A DNA stretch of 20,967 nt from Lachnospiraceae bacterium (GTDB lineage: Bacteria > Bacillota > Clostridia > Lachnospirales > Lachnospiraceae): contig JABZIV010000034.1 in the NCBI GenBank assembly GCA_015258095.1, forward strand, positions 1 through 20,967, read 5' to 3'. Below the pieces are notes generated by a model that was given only the letters and a program-made list of their open reading frames with translations, ran no database searches and was not told the origin of the DNA. Positions 1-7,137 of the stretch are shown here, one piece after another. Position 1 is the stretch's first letter. Each line of letters begins with the position of its first letter. The position numbers and the translations under genes were made by a program.

Positions 1-1
1 C

Positions 2-55
2 TCTTGTATCTTTATGTTGTCTCGTATCTTCCTTTTTTCTTGTATATTTATGTTG
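2..55. repeat. Imperfect direct repeat in T-rich leader
   Basis: An 18-nt unit occurs at 2-19 and again at 38-55, a 36-nt period, with a single mismatch (core TTGTAT[C/A]TTTATGTTG). The surrounding 1-125 stretch is pyrimidine-rich on the + strand and holds further short variants such as CTCGTATC and CTCGTGTAT. No coding gene is credible here, since the open frame running through it enters the tmRNA. It may be the end of a longer repeat array cut by the window edge, or simply biased sequence. Confidence 0.45.
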
Positions 56-124
56 CCTTGTTTCATTCTGTCTCGTGTATACCCTTCGGTCTCTTACATC
101 TTTCTGTCGCTTCCTTCTATTCTG

Positions 125-153
125 TTTACTTTGCCTCAACTTTCCGGTAGAAT
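125..153 (+). promoter_or_regulatory. Predicted ssrA promoter
   Basis: A sigma-A-like pair TTTACT (125-130) and TAGAAT (148-153) is separated by 17 bp. It lies just upstream of the tmRNA 5' end at 172, so transcription would begin with a short leader that RNase P removes. The -10 matches 5 of 6 consensus positions and the -35 matches 4 of 6. Confidence 0.6.
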
Positions 154-171
154 GCAAGCTGTATTTCTTAT

Positions 172-511
172 GGGCTTGTACCGGTTTCGACGGGGACGAT
201 GCAGCTTTAGAAGCTATCCGAAAGAAGTCGCGTTAAACTTCACAATTAAAATTAAACGCTAACGACAATAGTTACGCATTAGCAGCCTAAGTGCTGCTGG
301 CCAGCCTTCTCTCACTCACAGGAGAAGAACCTGACCTCATTCTTGTGAGAAACGACGGGAACGGTTCCTCCCGAACTCGGGCGTATCTAGAGGATACCGG
401 CTGTAAGAAGCAGTACACAGCTTTTTATAGTGGGGAATCTGGAAGTGTACTATGATAGTAGAAGGAAAGGGAATTTGTTTTCGGACATGGGTTCGACTCC
501 CATCAGGTCCA
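172..511 (+). ncRNA. ssrA: Transfer-messenger RNA (tmRNA)
   Basis: tmRNA rescues ribosomes stalled on broken mRNAs, entering as an alanyl-tRNA mimic with SmpB and then serving as a template for a degradation tag. The 5' end GGGCTTG (172-178) pairs with CAGGTCC (504-510) to form the acceptor stem, with two G-U pairs. The conserved block GGTTTCGACGGGG follows the 5' strand. A T arm with stem ATGGG/CCCAT and loop TTCGACT lies at 487-503. The tag frame starts at GCT 258 and reads ANDNSYALAA then TAA (288-290), ending in the ALAA that ClpXP-type proteases recognise. The discriminator base is A511. The next three bases are CGA, so CCA seems not to be encoded. Length and landmarks are normal for a one-piece tmRNA. 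Confidence 0.97.
258..290 (+). other. tmRNA proteolysis-tag reading frame
   Basis: The resume codon GCT is at 258-260, and the ten-codon frame gives ANDNSYALAA before the TAA stop. The ANDxxYALAA pattern matches the general bacterial tag shape, for example E. coli ANDENYALAA. The C-terminal Ala-Leu-Ala-Ala is the protease signal. Confidence 0.93.
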
Positions 512-516
512 CGATG

Positions 517-565
517 AAAAAACGCTGGGAATTCAGCCAAGAGCGGCTTGAATCCTAGCGTTTTT
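517..565. terminator. Bidirectional terminator, ssrA / yfcE
   Basis: An imperfect hairpin pairs CGCTGGGAATTCAGCC (523-538) with GGCTTGAATCCTAGCG (545-560) around a short loop. It has T5 (561-565) on the + strand side and A6 (517-522) on the other. On the + strand it terminates ssrA. The flanking A run gives a T tract on the minus strand, so it can also terminate yfcE, whose stop is at 604. Confidence 0.85.
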
Positions 566-603
566 ACTTGCTCTCTTTTCCATTCAAGAAGGATTCTTAA
601 ATA

Positions 604-1158
604 CTAAAAGGCAACTTCCTTCACTAACGAAGCGTCCAAAGTAAAAATCTGAAATCCTTTCTCCGTGAGTACGCCATAGCTGTTCGGGTTTCCTTCCTTC
701 GGGAGACTTACCGAACCGGGATTTAAATGATAATAAAAGAGTCCGTCCCGCTCTTTCTTTTCAGCAACAGGCAGATGCGTGTGCCCCTGTAAAAAAACAT
801 CCCCATTCTTTCGCAGTGGAAATGTTTCATTCGTATAAAGATGACCGTGGCTCATGAAAACGCTTCTCTCCCCCAATTCCAGGACAGCGTAGTCCGCCAT
901 TACCGGAAAATGAAGCACCATCTGATCCACTTCCGCCTCACAATTCCCGCGCACAGCAAGAATCTCTTCCTTCAGAGGATTCAGTAGAGCAATCACTTCC
1001 TTTGGAGCATGCCCCTTCGGAAGCTCGTTTCTCGGTCCATGATACAGAATATCCCCAAGAAGGAGAATTCGATCGAATTCTCCTTCTTGATAAATATCCA
1101 ATGCTTTTTTGGCATAATACGATGAACCGTGTATATCACTAAGCACAAAATATTTCAT
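604..1158 (-). CDS. yfcE: YfcE/MJ0936-family metallophosphodiesterase
   Basis: Predicted cytoplasmic calcineurin-like phosphodiesterase of 184 residues. Metal-ligand motifs run in family order: DIH (D8, H10), GD (D36), GN (N72), SHGH (H104, H106) and GHTH (H126, H128). This group hydrolyses phosphodiesters in vitro; the physiological substrate is unsettled. An upstream in-frame ATG at 1224 exists, but it would add 22 residues encoded inside the end of argS. The ATG at 1158 gives the family-typical MKYFVLSDIHG start and follows the argS stop by 5 bp, with a GGAAAG motif upstream, so the two genes are probably co-transcribed. The symbol is by family resemblance. Confidence 0.9.
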   Translation of the reverse strand: MKYFVLSDIHGSSYYAKKALDIYQEGEFDRILLLGDILYHGPRNELPKGHAPKEVIALLNPLKEEILAVRGNCEAEVDQMVLHFPVMADYAVLELGERSVFMSHGHLYTNETFPLRKNGDVFLQGHTHLPVAEKKERDGLFYYHLNPGSVSLPKEGNPNSYGVLTEKGFQIFTLDASLVKEVAF

Positions 1159-1163
1159 ATAAT

Positions 1164-2966
1164 TTACATTCTTTCCGGAGCGGAGAATCCCAGTACCTGA
1201 ATCGCATCCGTTAAGATTCTCCATGTAAGAGCAAGGTGCGCAATATAGTTCTTCTGCTTCTCCTGATCTTCTTCTCCCAATATCTTTACATTGTGATAGA
1301 AAGCGTTGAAGCTGTTCGCGAGTGCATAGATATAGCCGCAGATCTTATGCGGAGCAAGCTCTTTCCATGCATCTTTCATCTCGTCCGAGAAAACCACAAT
1401 CTGCTTTTCCAATGCCTGTAAAGATGGATTATCCTCTATGTGAATCAGATCCTTTTTCTCGTAATTGGAAACCCATGCTGCCGTATTTTCCCACTTCTCT
1501 CCCTTTGCCTCGGCATATTTCCGAAGAATCGAAGCAATACGCACAATAGTATAAAGAATATAAGGACCGGTATTTCCCTCAAATGCAGTGAACTTTTCCA
1601 AATCAAAAATATAGTCCTTGGTAATCTGGTTGGAAAGGTCTCCATACTTCAAAGCGGCGAGTGCGATGACCTTCGCGGTTTCTTTCCGCTCTTCCTCGGA
1701 AAGTCCGGTGTCCTTTCCTTCTTCCATTCTCTTCAATACGGATTCCTGAATTTCTTCAATCAACTTTTCCAGACGAAGCACGCCGCCGTCTCTTGTTTTA
1801 AAGGGCTTTCCGTCTTTTCCGTTCATCGTTCCGAAGCCGAGGAAATTCATCTTGGTGGTTTTCGGAAGAAGCTCGGCCTTTCTTGCCACACGGAAGAATG
1901 AGGTATAGTGAAGATCCTGTCTGCTGTCAGCAATATAAAGGTACCAATCCTTAGGATAGCACTTCTCTCTATCCATGATGGTGCCAAGGTCGGAAGTGGA
2001 ATAAAGGCTCGCTCCGTCCGACTTCAAAATCATGCAGGGAGGCAGTTCTTTTTTATCCTCCGGCTCTGCAATATCGACAACCAGAGCGCCATTGGAACGA
2101 TAGGAAAGCCCCTTCTCTTCCAGAATTTCAATCAGTCTTGGGAAGTAAGGTTCGGCGTCGGACTCACCCTTCCAGATTTCAAAGTGTACATCCAAAGCGC
2201 CATAGTTCTTCTTTAAATCCGCAATGGATACTTTCAGAATCTTCTCCCAGGCCTTCTTGTACTTCTCTACCCCCTTCTGTAGCTGTACCGTGATTTCTCT
2301 TGCACGTTCCGCATAGGCTTCATTCTTTAAGCTTCCATCCGGATTCTTTTCCTTTGCCTTCGCGGAAGCATAGGGATAAACTTCTTCCAGTTCGCTGATG
2401 GTAAAATCTTTATCCAGCTCTCCTCTGTCTTCCAGCTCCCCTATAATCAGCCCCATCTGTAAACCGAAATCTCCCAGATGGACATCGCCGACTGCATCAT
2501 TTCCCATACGAATAGCCAGTCTCTTTAAAGTTTCTCCAATGGATGCGGAACGAAGGTGTCCGACATGAAGAGGCTTTGCAACATTGGCTCCGCCATAGTC
2601 AATCAGAATCGTCTGCCCTTCCTTCGGATCCAATCCCAACTTGTCATCTTCCGCCATACGACTGCAATACTTTGCCAAAAATGCGGGAGAAAGCGTAAAA
2701 TTCAAAAATCCGGGCTTCACCACTTCAATCTTTTCATAAAGCGGTACGGAAAGCGCCTTATCCCCTTCCAGATACTTCTTCACGTCCTCTGCCAGTTCTA
2801 TCGGATTCTTGCCGTACTTTTTAGCACCGATTAAAGCACCGTTACTCTGGTAATCACATAAGTCAGGACGATTGGAAACCGTCACCTTCCCCAGTTCTCT
2901 ATCGTATCCCGCAGATTCAAATGCAAGTTCAACGGAATTCTGCAATATCGTCTTTACGCTTTCCAT
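1164..2966 (-). CDS. argS: Arginyl-tRNA synthetase
   Basis: Class I aminoacyl-tRNA synthetase that charges tRNA-Arg with arginine using ATP, in the cytoplasm. From the chosen start it is 600 residues, near the upper end of the usual range. An N-terminal ArgRS-type additional domain (about 1-85) precedes the catalytic core. The HIGH signature appears as HVGH (134-137) within PLHVGHLRS. The usual KMSKS loop is replaced by GKPFKTRDGG, as is common in ArgRS. The C-terminal third is the helical anticodon-binding domain. Two ATGs lie two codons apart. The second (2966) has AAAGGA five bases upstream, while the first (2972) would touch that motif, so 2966 is preferred. yfcE follows closely. Confidence 0.96.
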   Translation of the reverse strand: MESVKTILQNSVELAFESAGYDRELGKVTVSNRPDLCDYQSNGALIGAKKYGKNPIELAEDVKKYLEGDKALSVPLYEKIEVVKPGFLNFTLSPAFLAKYCSRMAEDDKLGLDPKEGQTILIDYGGANVAKPLHVGHLRSASIGETLKRLAIRMGNDAVGDVHLGDFGLQMGLIIGELEDRGELDKDFTISELEEVYPYASAKAKEKNPDGSLKNEAYAERAREITVQLQKGVEKYKKAWEKILKVSIADLKKNYGALDVHFEIWKGESDAEPYFPRLIEILEEKGLSYRSNGALVVDIAEPEDKKELPPCMILKSDGASLYSTSDLGTIMDREKCYPKDWYLYIADSRQDLHYTSFFRVARKAELLPKTTKMNFLGFGTMNGKDGKPFKTRDGGVLRLEKLIEEIQESVLKRMEEGKDTGLSEEERKETAKVIALAALKYGDLSNQITKDYIFDLEKFTAFEGNTGPYILYTIVRIASILRKYAEAKGEKWENTAAWVSNYEKKDLIHIEDNPSLQALEKQIVVFSDEMKDAWKELAPHKICGYIYALANSFNAFYHNVKILGEEDQEKQKNYIAHLALTWRILTDAIQVLGFSAPERM

Positions 2967-2971
2967 ACTCA

Positions 2972-2977
2972 TCCTTT
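2972..2977 (-). promoter_or_regulatory. argS ribosome binding site
   Basis: AAAGGA on the minus strand sits 5 nt before the ATG at 2966 but overlaps the alternative ATG at 2970-2972. It therefore favours the inner start. Confidence 0.6.
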
Positions 2978-2984
2978 CTTAGAA

Positions 2985-3013
2985 AAATAGACTGTTCCAA
3001 CCTTCGCTACAAA
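2985..3013 (-). promoter_or_regulatory. Candidate argS promoter
   Basis: On the minus strand TTGTAG and TATTTT are 17 bp apart, each matching 4 of 6 sigma-A consensus positions. The implied transcript would have a leader of only about 10 nt before the argS ATG, which is short. This lowers confidence, and another promoter may lie further upstream, near the 12-bp palindrome. Confidence 0.35.
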
Positions 3014-3033
3014 GAAGATACCCGAAGATTCCC

Positions 3034-3045
3034 CGGGATATCCCG
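3034..3045. other. 12-bp perfect palindrome upstream of argS
   Basis: CGGGATATCCCG is a perfect palindrome lying between the efp terminator and argS. Neighbouring bases also allow a weaker hairpin of GATACCCG (3017-3024) with CGGGATATC (3034-3042). It could be an operator for a dimeric regulator or a chance palindrome; nothing else in the sequence decides. Confidence 0.3.
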
Positions 3046-3055
3046 TCATATATTA

Positions 3056-3085
3056 CAGAAAAAGACTTCCCTACTCGGAAGTCTT
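3056..3085 (-). terminator. efp intrinsic terminator
   Basis: The stem AAGACTTCC (3062-3070) / GGAAGTCTT (3077-3085) is 9 bp with a 6-nt loop. On the minus strand it runs into CTTTTTCTG. It lies 23 bp past the efp stop and separates efp from argS. Confidence 0.85.
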
Positions 3086-3108
3086 CCTCCTATCCAAAAA
3101 TGAAATGA

Positions 3109-3666
3109 CTATGCTCTGGACTCGTACTCGCCGGTCTGTGTGGAGATAATAATCTTATCTCCAATATTCACAAAGAGCGGAACCTGCACCTCCACACCGG
3201 TCTCCACCGTAGCGGGCTTTGTAGCGCCGGTAGAAGTATTTCCTTTGATTCCCGGCTCCGTGTGGGTTACTTCCAAAGTAACCTTCAAGGGCGGCTCAAC
3301 AGAAAAGACATTTCCCTGATAAGAAACAACCTTTACAATCTCGTTCTCTTTAACAAACTTCATGGAGTCCGCAATCTGATCATGAGAAAGTGCAATCTGC
3401 TCAAATGTTTCGTTGTTCATGAAGTTGTACATCTCTCCGTCATCATAGAGATACTGCATATCTACTCGGTCGATTCTGGCTGCCGGGAATTTCTCGGTCG
3501 GACGGAAAGTCTTATCGGTAACACCGCCATTAATTACATTCTTTAACTTGGTACGGACAAATGCAGCACCCTTTCCCGGCTTAACGTGCTGGAACTCTAT
3601 AATCTGTACTACCTGTCCATCCATTTCAATTGTTATACCATTTCTGAAATCACCTGCAGAAACCAT
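3109..3666 (-). CDS. efp: Translation elongation factor P
   Basis: EF-P binds ribosomes stalled at proline runs and helps peptide bond formation. The 185 residues match the normal family length and show the three beta-barrel domains: a KOW-like N domain (about 1-62), then two OB-type domains. The conserved loop KPGKGAAFVR carries Lys32, the residue that is post-translationally modified in many bacteria. No modification enzyme gene is present in this window. A strong AGGAGG a few bases before the ATG supports the start. A sigma-A promoter upstream and a terminator downstream make it a single-gene unit. Confidence 0.97.
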   Translation of the reverse strand: MVSAGDFRNGITIEMDGQVVQIIEFQHVKPGKGAAFVRTKLKNVINGGVTDKTFRPTEKFPAARIDRVDMQYLYDDGEMYNFMNNETFEQIALSHDQIADSMKFVKENEIVKVVSYQGNVFSVEPPLKVTLEVTHTEPGIKGNTSTGATKPATVETGVEVQVPLFVNIGDKIIISTQTGEYESRA

Positions 3667-3737
3667 AAATCCTCCTAAACCTCTTTCCTTCTCATCGGGA
3701 AGAACAATCTGTCCTGTTTTCCCGAAAACTCGTTGTC

Positions 3738-3766
3738 ATTCTAATATAAAATGAAATGGCACGCAA
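3738..3766 (-). promoter_or_regulatory. Predicted efp promoter
   Basis: On the minus strand TTGCGT (3761-3766) and TAGAAT (3738-3743) are separated by 17 bp. A 5' leader of roughly 65 nt would precede the efp ATG at 3666. Confidence 0.65.
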
Positions 3767-3796
3767 GCTTTTCTTCTAAAACAGTCCTTTCCTTGA

Positions 3797-3825
3797 TAGA
3801 CTTTCTCTCTTTCAGTCTGTACAAT
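3797..3825 (+). promoter_or_regulatory. Predicted tyrA promoter
   Basis: TAGACT (3797-3802) and TACAAT (3820-3825) lie 17 bp apart on the + strand. They are 57 bp upstream of the tyrA ATG and diverge from the efp promoter. The -10 matches 5 of 6 positions and the -35 is weaker. Confidence 0.5.
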
Positions 3826-3881
3826 GAAAAACGATTCTTTTTTAGGATTCCGGCAAAAGGAAATGGTGCAGAGGTGAAACT

Positions 3882-4967
3882 ATGGAATGGAGAAATTTTA
3901 CTTTTTACGGTTTAGGATTGATTGGCGGTTCCCTTGCAAAGGCGATTCGAAAATACTATCCTTCCGCAAGGATTTCCGCTATAGAAAAGAATCCTTATGC
4001 CATCGAGGGCGCAACGAAGGAAGGCATCCTAAACCGAGAACTGTACAATGCCTCGGAAATAGAAGCAGACACGGATATACTCTTTCTCTGTGCCCCGGTC
4101 GAATGGAATCGCGCTTTTTTAAAGGAAATCAAACCTTATTTATCCAAAAAAACGATTCTGACGGACGTCGGTTCCACTAAGTCCTCCATCATGGAAGAAG
4201 CAAATACCCTCCAACTCTCGGCACAATTTTGCGGCGGGCATCCTATGGCGGGAGCAGAGATTTCCGGTTTTTCCGCATCCGACCCGCTTCTCCTGCAAAA
4301 CGCCTATTATATTCTTACTCCGGGAATCGACTTTCCGAAAGCGAAACTGGATGCTCTTACCGTGTTTCTCGCTTCCATCGGCAGTATTCCTTACAGAATG
4401 AATCCGGAAGAACACGACCGCACTGTAGCCATGGTCAGTCACCTTCCGCATCTCCTAGCAGCGGGGCTGGTTACTCTCCTAAAAGAAGAAGATAGGGATG
4501 GTAAAATGAAGAAGCTTGCTGCCGGCGGCTTCAAAGATATCACAAGAATTGCCTCCTCCTCTCCTCTCATGTGGCAGCAAATCTGCACGAGCAATAAGGA
4601 TGCCATTGTAGAAATGATGGACGATTATCTTCATCTTCTGGAAAAAATAAAGGATCAAATTAAAAAAGAAGAGCCCGAAGCAATCTCCGAACTCTTCCGC
4701 GAAGCAGGGCAGTACCGAAACGCAATGGACGGCTCTGCTCAGGGTCTCATTCATAGTGCCTACGAAATCTCCATTCATGTGGAAGACCACCCGGGAGCGA
4801 TTTCCATCATCTCCACGATACTGGCCTCCAATATGGTCAGCATACGCAATATCGGGATAAATCATAACCGGGAGAAAGGAGAAGGTGCCCTCCAGATCAG
4901 CTTTTATACCGGAGAAGACTGTGCAATGGCGAAAAAACTCCTCCTGAAGTACGGCTTCCGGCTCTAA
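3882..4967 (+). CDS. tyrA: Prephenate dehydrogenase with ACT domain
   Basis: Oxidatively decarboxylates prephenate to 4-hydroxyphenylpyruvate with NAD(P)+, the committed step to tyrosine. The 361 residues begin with a Rossmann fold carrying GLGLIGGS (10-17). The family blocks GGHPMAGAEISG (118-129) and SHLPH (186-190) follow, and a helical dimerisation region ends near 285. A C-terminal ACT domain (about 293-361), starting ISIHVEDHPGAIS, is typical of the Gram-positive enzymes and suggests feedback by an aromatic amino acid. An AGAGGTG motif sits six bases before the ATG. It stands alone on the + strand, with no other aromatic-pathway gene beside it, and its stop is 1 bp from that of the convergent tpm gene. 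Confidence 0.95.
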   Translation: MEWRNFTFYGLGLIGGSLAKAIRKYYPSARISAIEKNPYAIEGATKEGILNRELYNASEIEADTDILFLCAPVEWNRAFLKEIKPYLSKKTILTDVGSTKSSIMEEANTLQLSAQFCGGHPMAGAEISGFSASDPLLLQNAYYILTPGIDFPKAKLDALTVFLASIGSIPYRMNPEEHDRTVAMVSHLPHLLAAGLVTLLKEEDRDGKMKKLAAGGFKDITRIASSSPLMWQQICTSNKDAIVEMMDDYLHLLEKIKDQIKKEEPEAISELFREAGQYRNAMDGSAQGLIHSAYEISIHVEDHPGAISIISTILASNMVSIRNIGINHNREKGEGALQISFYTGEDCAMAKKLLLKYGFRL

Positions 4968-4968
4968 G

Positions 4969-5769
4969 CTAAAAACTGTGTCCGCCCCCGCCGGAAGAAT
5001 GCCCGCCTCCCCCGGAAGAAAAACCGCCGCTGCGACCGGAACCGGAACTTAATCGTGTCTTCACCCGATTCGTCATCAGGATGCGCGGATTCTCCACACG
5101 AATATCCGGATGTAAAACGCCCAGTACCGCCTTGGAACCGGCTTTTCTTTGCTTCCAGGTCAAAAGAAGAAACGCAAAGTTCAAGAAAAGTCCCAGGAAA
5201 ATCGCCAAAAACAGATTGCAAATCCAGCGCATCGGAGTCGCAAGAAAGCGTCCTTCCATCTTTCCCTCTACCTGAGAGAAAGCAATCGCCGCCGTCTTAT
5301 AATACTCTCCTCTACTCGCAAAAACATAGACATTGTCTGTAATACTGTTTGCGACATCCCGTGTAATCGTCTTATAGAAAGCGCCTCCACTCTGTATTCG
5401 AATCTGCCTGTTCTCCATATCAATAAAGAAAATCAGACCGCTTTTTCCATAAAACACGCTGTCGTAAAAATCCCGTATCGTATCTGCTGCACTTTCCTCC
5501 CCTCTTCCGGAAAGAAAGGCAACATTTCCATACTTAGTTAAAGGCTTCAACTTCTCTGTTAATAAATTCTTCTCCTCATCGGAGAGCAGACTCTCCTCAT
5601 CATCGAGATATGCGGTATACCCCGTTTCTTCATTCTGATACACGGAAGAAGCAAGGAAATTGCTTTCCTCTATGGCATAAACTTTCCTACTCTGTATGCC
5701 GCAAAACAAAAGGGCGAAAAAGAAGAGAGGTAGAATCCGATTCTGCACATTCTTTATCAAAGCACGCAT
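4969..5769 (-). CDS. TPM-domain membrane protein with Gly-rich tail
   Basis: 266 residues. A signal peptide (about 1-32, likely cut after VYA) is followed by a TPM domain (about 50-170, YgcG/TPM_phosphatase-like) outside the membrane. One transmembrane helix comes next (183-204), then a short inside region ending in a Gly/Ser/His tail. The tail contains SSGGGGH twice (residues 251-264). TPM-family proteins have reported phosphatase or chaperone-like roles, but the cellular job here is unknown. An AAGGAGGAG site lies inside the end of the upstream zinc-ribbon gene and the genes are 2 bp apart, so translation is probably coupled and the products probably work together. The Gly-rich end is common in this family. 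Confidence 0.82.
   Translation of the reverse strand: MRALIKNVQNRILPLFFFALLFCGIQSRKVYAIEESNFLASSVYQNEETGYTAYLDDEESLLSDEEKNLLTEKLKPLTKYGNVAFLSGRGEESAADTIRDFYDSVFYGKSGLIFFIDMENRQIRIQSGGAFYKTITRDVANSITDNVYVFASRGEYYKTAAIAFSQVEGKMEGRFLATPMRWICNLFLAIFLGLFLNFAFLLLTWKQRKAGSKAVLGVLHPDIRVENPRILMTNRVKTRLSSGSGRSGGFSSGGGGHSSGGGGHSF
4978..5019 (-). repeat. Coding repeat, SSGGGGH x2
   Basis: Two adjacent 21-bp coding units give SSGGGGH-SSGGGGH at the C-terminus of the TPM protein. The segment is GC-rich compared with its surroundings. Confidence 0.7.
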
Positions 5770-5771
5770 TC

Positions 5772-7118
5772 TTACTCCTCCTTCTTCTCAAAGAAATCCG
5801 GCACCGCACGGGTACACAAAACATTAAAGGTTTCCAGCATACTTCTAAGAGATCCTATCGCCGCTACCGCTGAAAGTGCGGAAACAAGGTAATAGTATTC
5901 ATCCCGGACAGGATGCCAGAGAAGGACAAAGATGGAAAGAACCGTTGCAAGAATAGCCAGAAAGGTTCCGCTCTTCCTCACTCCCTTCTCCTCTTTCGCC
6001 TTCTTACTATAGCGTAATGCTTCCTTATCCCGCTCCCGAATCCGGTGTAACTCCAGTTCCGATAAACAAATCAGAAGAAGGGAAAGAAGCAAGGTGAAAA
6101 TCGGAAGATGCACCGCGGAAATCTGAAAGAACAGATTGAGGACGATAAAAATAGGAATCGCAAGAAGGAACGACGCCTGATAAAATTTCCGCTCTTCTAT
6201 CGGAATATCACAATATATCTTTCCCGTTTCCCCGTTTACTACCGCATAAGCAATTCTGTCTCCCTTTTTGTAACTCAAAAACCAAATCGGAAACATCGCC
6301 CGGTCCACAGAAACCGTCTTTTCAATGGCATCCGGATAAAACGGTTTTTTCAAAAGGATATCAGGGGAATGAAATCCGTTCTCTCCCATGAGTTCTCTTC
6401 CGACCTCTTCTCCCAGAAAGGAAAAGGCCTCTCCTACATAGCTCTGCTCTTCCGTATCGGAAATTTCACTATAGAAGCCTAAGAGATAATTGGGAGAAAA
6501 CTCCTGCATCTTTTCCTTGGAAAAAGGCGCGATTACCCCGGATATATTGTCATCAAAACGGAGGGAGGCATCGAACGGAATACCGTCTACTTCTCCCTGC
6601 AAGAATCCGCTGAGAGCATAGTCCTCTTTAATTGAATAATTTCCGCTCTGATACTGCTTTCTCCCTTCCAGTTGCAGTTTCTCATGGAAGGCAAAATTAT
6701 ACAGCCAATACGGGAGATAAAATCCCACAAAACGTTCCAGATAAGCGGAATCCTCCAAATCATTCTTTCGATAATAAAAAGAGCGAATCTTGTTTAAATA
6801 GATTTTCTTACATTGTTCCTTCGTAATTTGAAACGGAATAATCTTATGCGGTTTCTTTTCTTCCTTTACACGGCTCTCAAACACTACAGCAGAGCCGCAG
6901 TATGCACAAAACCCTGTTGCAGACAAATCCGTACTTTCTATCTCCGCACCGCAATTCGGACAGGTGAACACTTGTGTCTTGTACACATCCGTTTCCATTC
7001 CCTCCGGTGTTTGATTATAGTCTTTCGGATCAAAATGTGTTTTACAGGATTGACATTCCATGTCCTGGCTTTCTATGGAAAACCGGACTTCCCCTCCACA
7101 ATTCGGACAATGCGCCAT
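5772..7118 (-). CDS. Double zinc-ribbon multi-pass membrane protein
   Basis: 448 residues of unknown function. Two TFIIB-like zinc ribbons open the protein: C4-x2-C7/C22-x2-C25 and C53-x2-C56/C71-x2-C74. A soluble middle region (about 90-305) follows, rich in aromatic and acidic residues. The C-terminal part holds a hairpin of two membrane helices (about 312-352), a basic/charged linker (353-383) and two more helices (about 384-401 and 408-424). An AAAGGATG site precedes the ATG. It starts 19 bp after purA and leads directly into tpm, so it is likely the penultimate gene of a purA operon. The zinc ribbons suggest metal-held protein or nucleic-acid contacts at the membrane face; no catalytic motif is visible. 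Confidence 0.85.
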   Translation of the reverse strand: MAHCPNCGGEVRFSIESQDMECQSCKTHFDPKDYNQTPEGMETDVYKTQVFTCPNCGAEIESTDLSATGFCAYCGSAVVFESRVKEEKKPHKIIPFQITKEQCKKIYLNKIRSFYYRKNDLEDSAYLERFVGFYLPYWLYNFAFHEKLQLEGRKQYQSGNYSIKEDYALSGFLQGEVDGIPFDASLRFDDNISGVIAPFSKEKMQEFSPNYLLGFYSEISDTEEQSYVGEAFSFLGEEVGRELMGENGFHSPDILLKKPFYPDAIEKTVSVDRAMFPIWFLSYKKGDRIAYAVVNGETGKIYCDIPIEERKFYQASFLLAIPIFIVLNLFFQISAVHLPIFTLLLSLLLICLSELELHRIRERDKEALRYSKKAKEEKGVRKSGTFLAILATVLSIFVLLWHPVRDEYYYLVSALSAVAAIGSLRSMLETFNVLCTRAVPDFFEKKEE

Positions 7119-7137
7119 AAGTCATCCTTTCCAGCAT

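Noticed and set aside
14..262. Open frame of 82 codons on the plus strand before and into ssrA
   Set aside because: It has no ribosome site, runs through the promoter and into structured tmRNA, and its composition reflects the T-rich leader.
337..540. Open frame of 67 codons on the minus strand across the tmRNA
   Set aside because: It is antisense to the tmRNA body and terminator. Such frames across ssrA are a common source of false proteins.
1440..1901. Plus-strand open frame opposite argS
   Set aside because: It lies wholly antisense to a conserved synthetase gene and resembles no family; a shadow frame.
5055..5541. Overlapping plus-strand frames opposite tpm
   Set aside because: They arise from the reverse complement of the TPM gene and lack ribosome sites.
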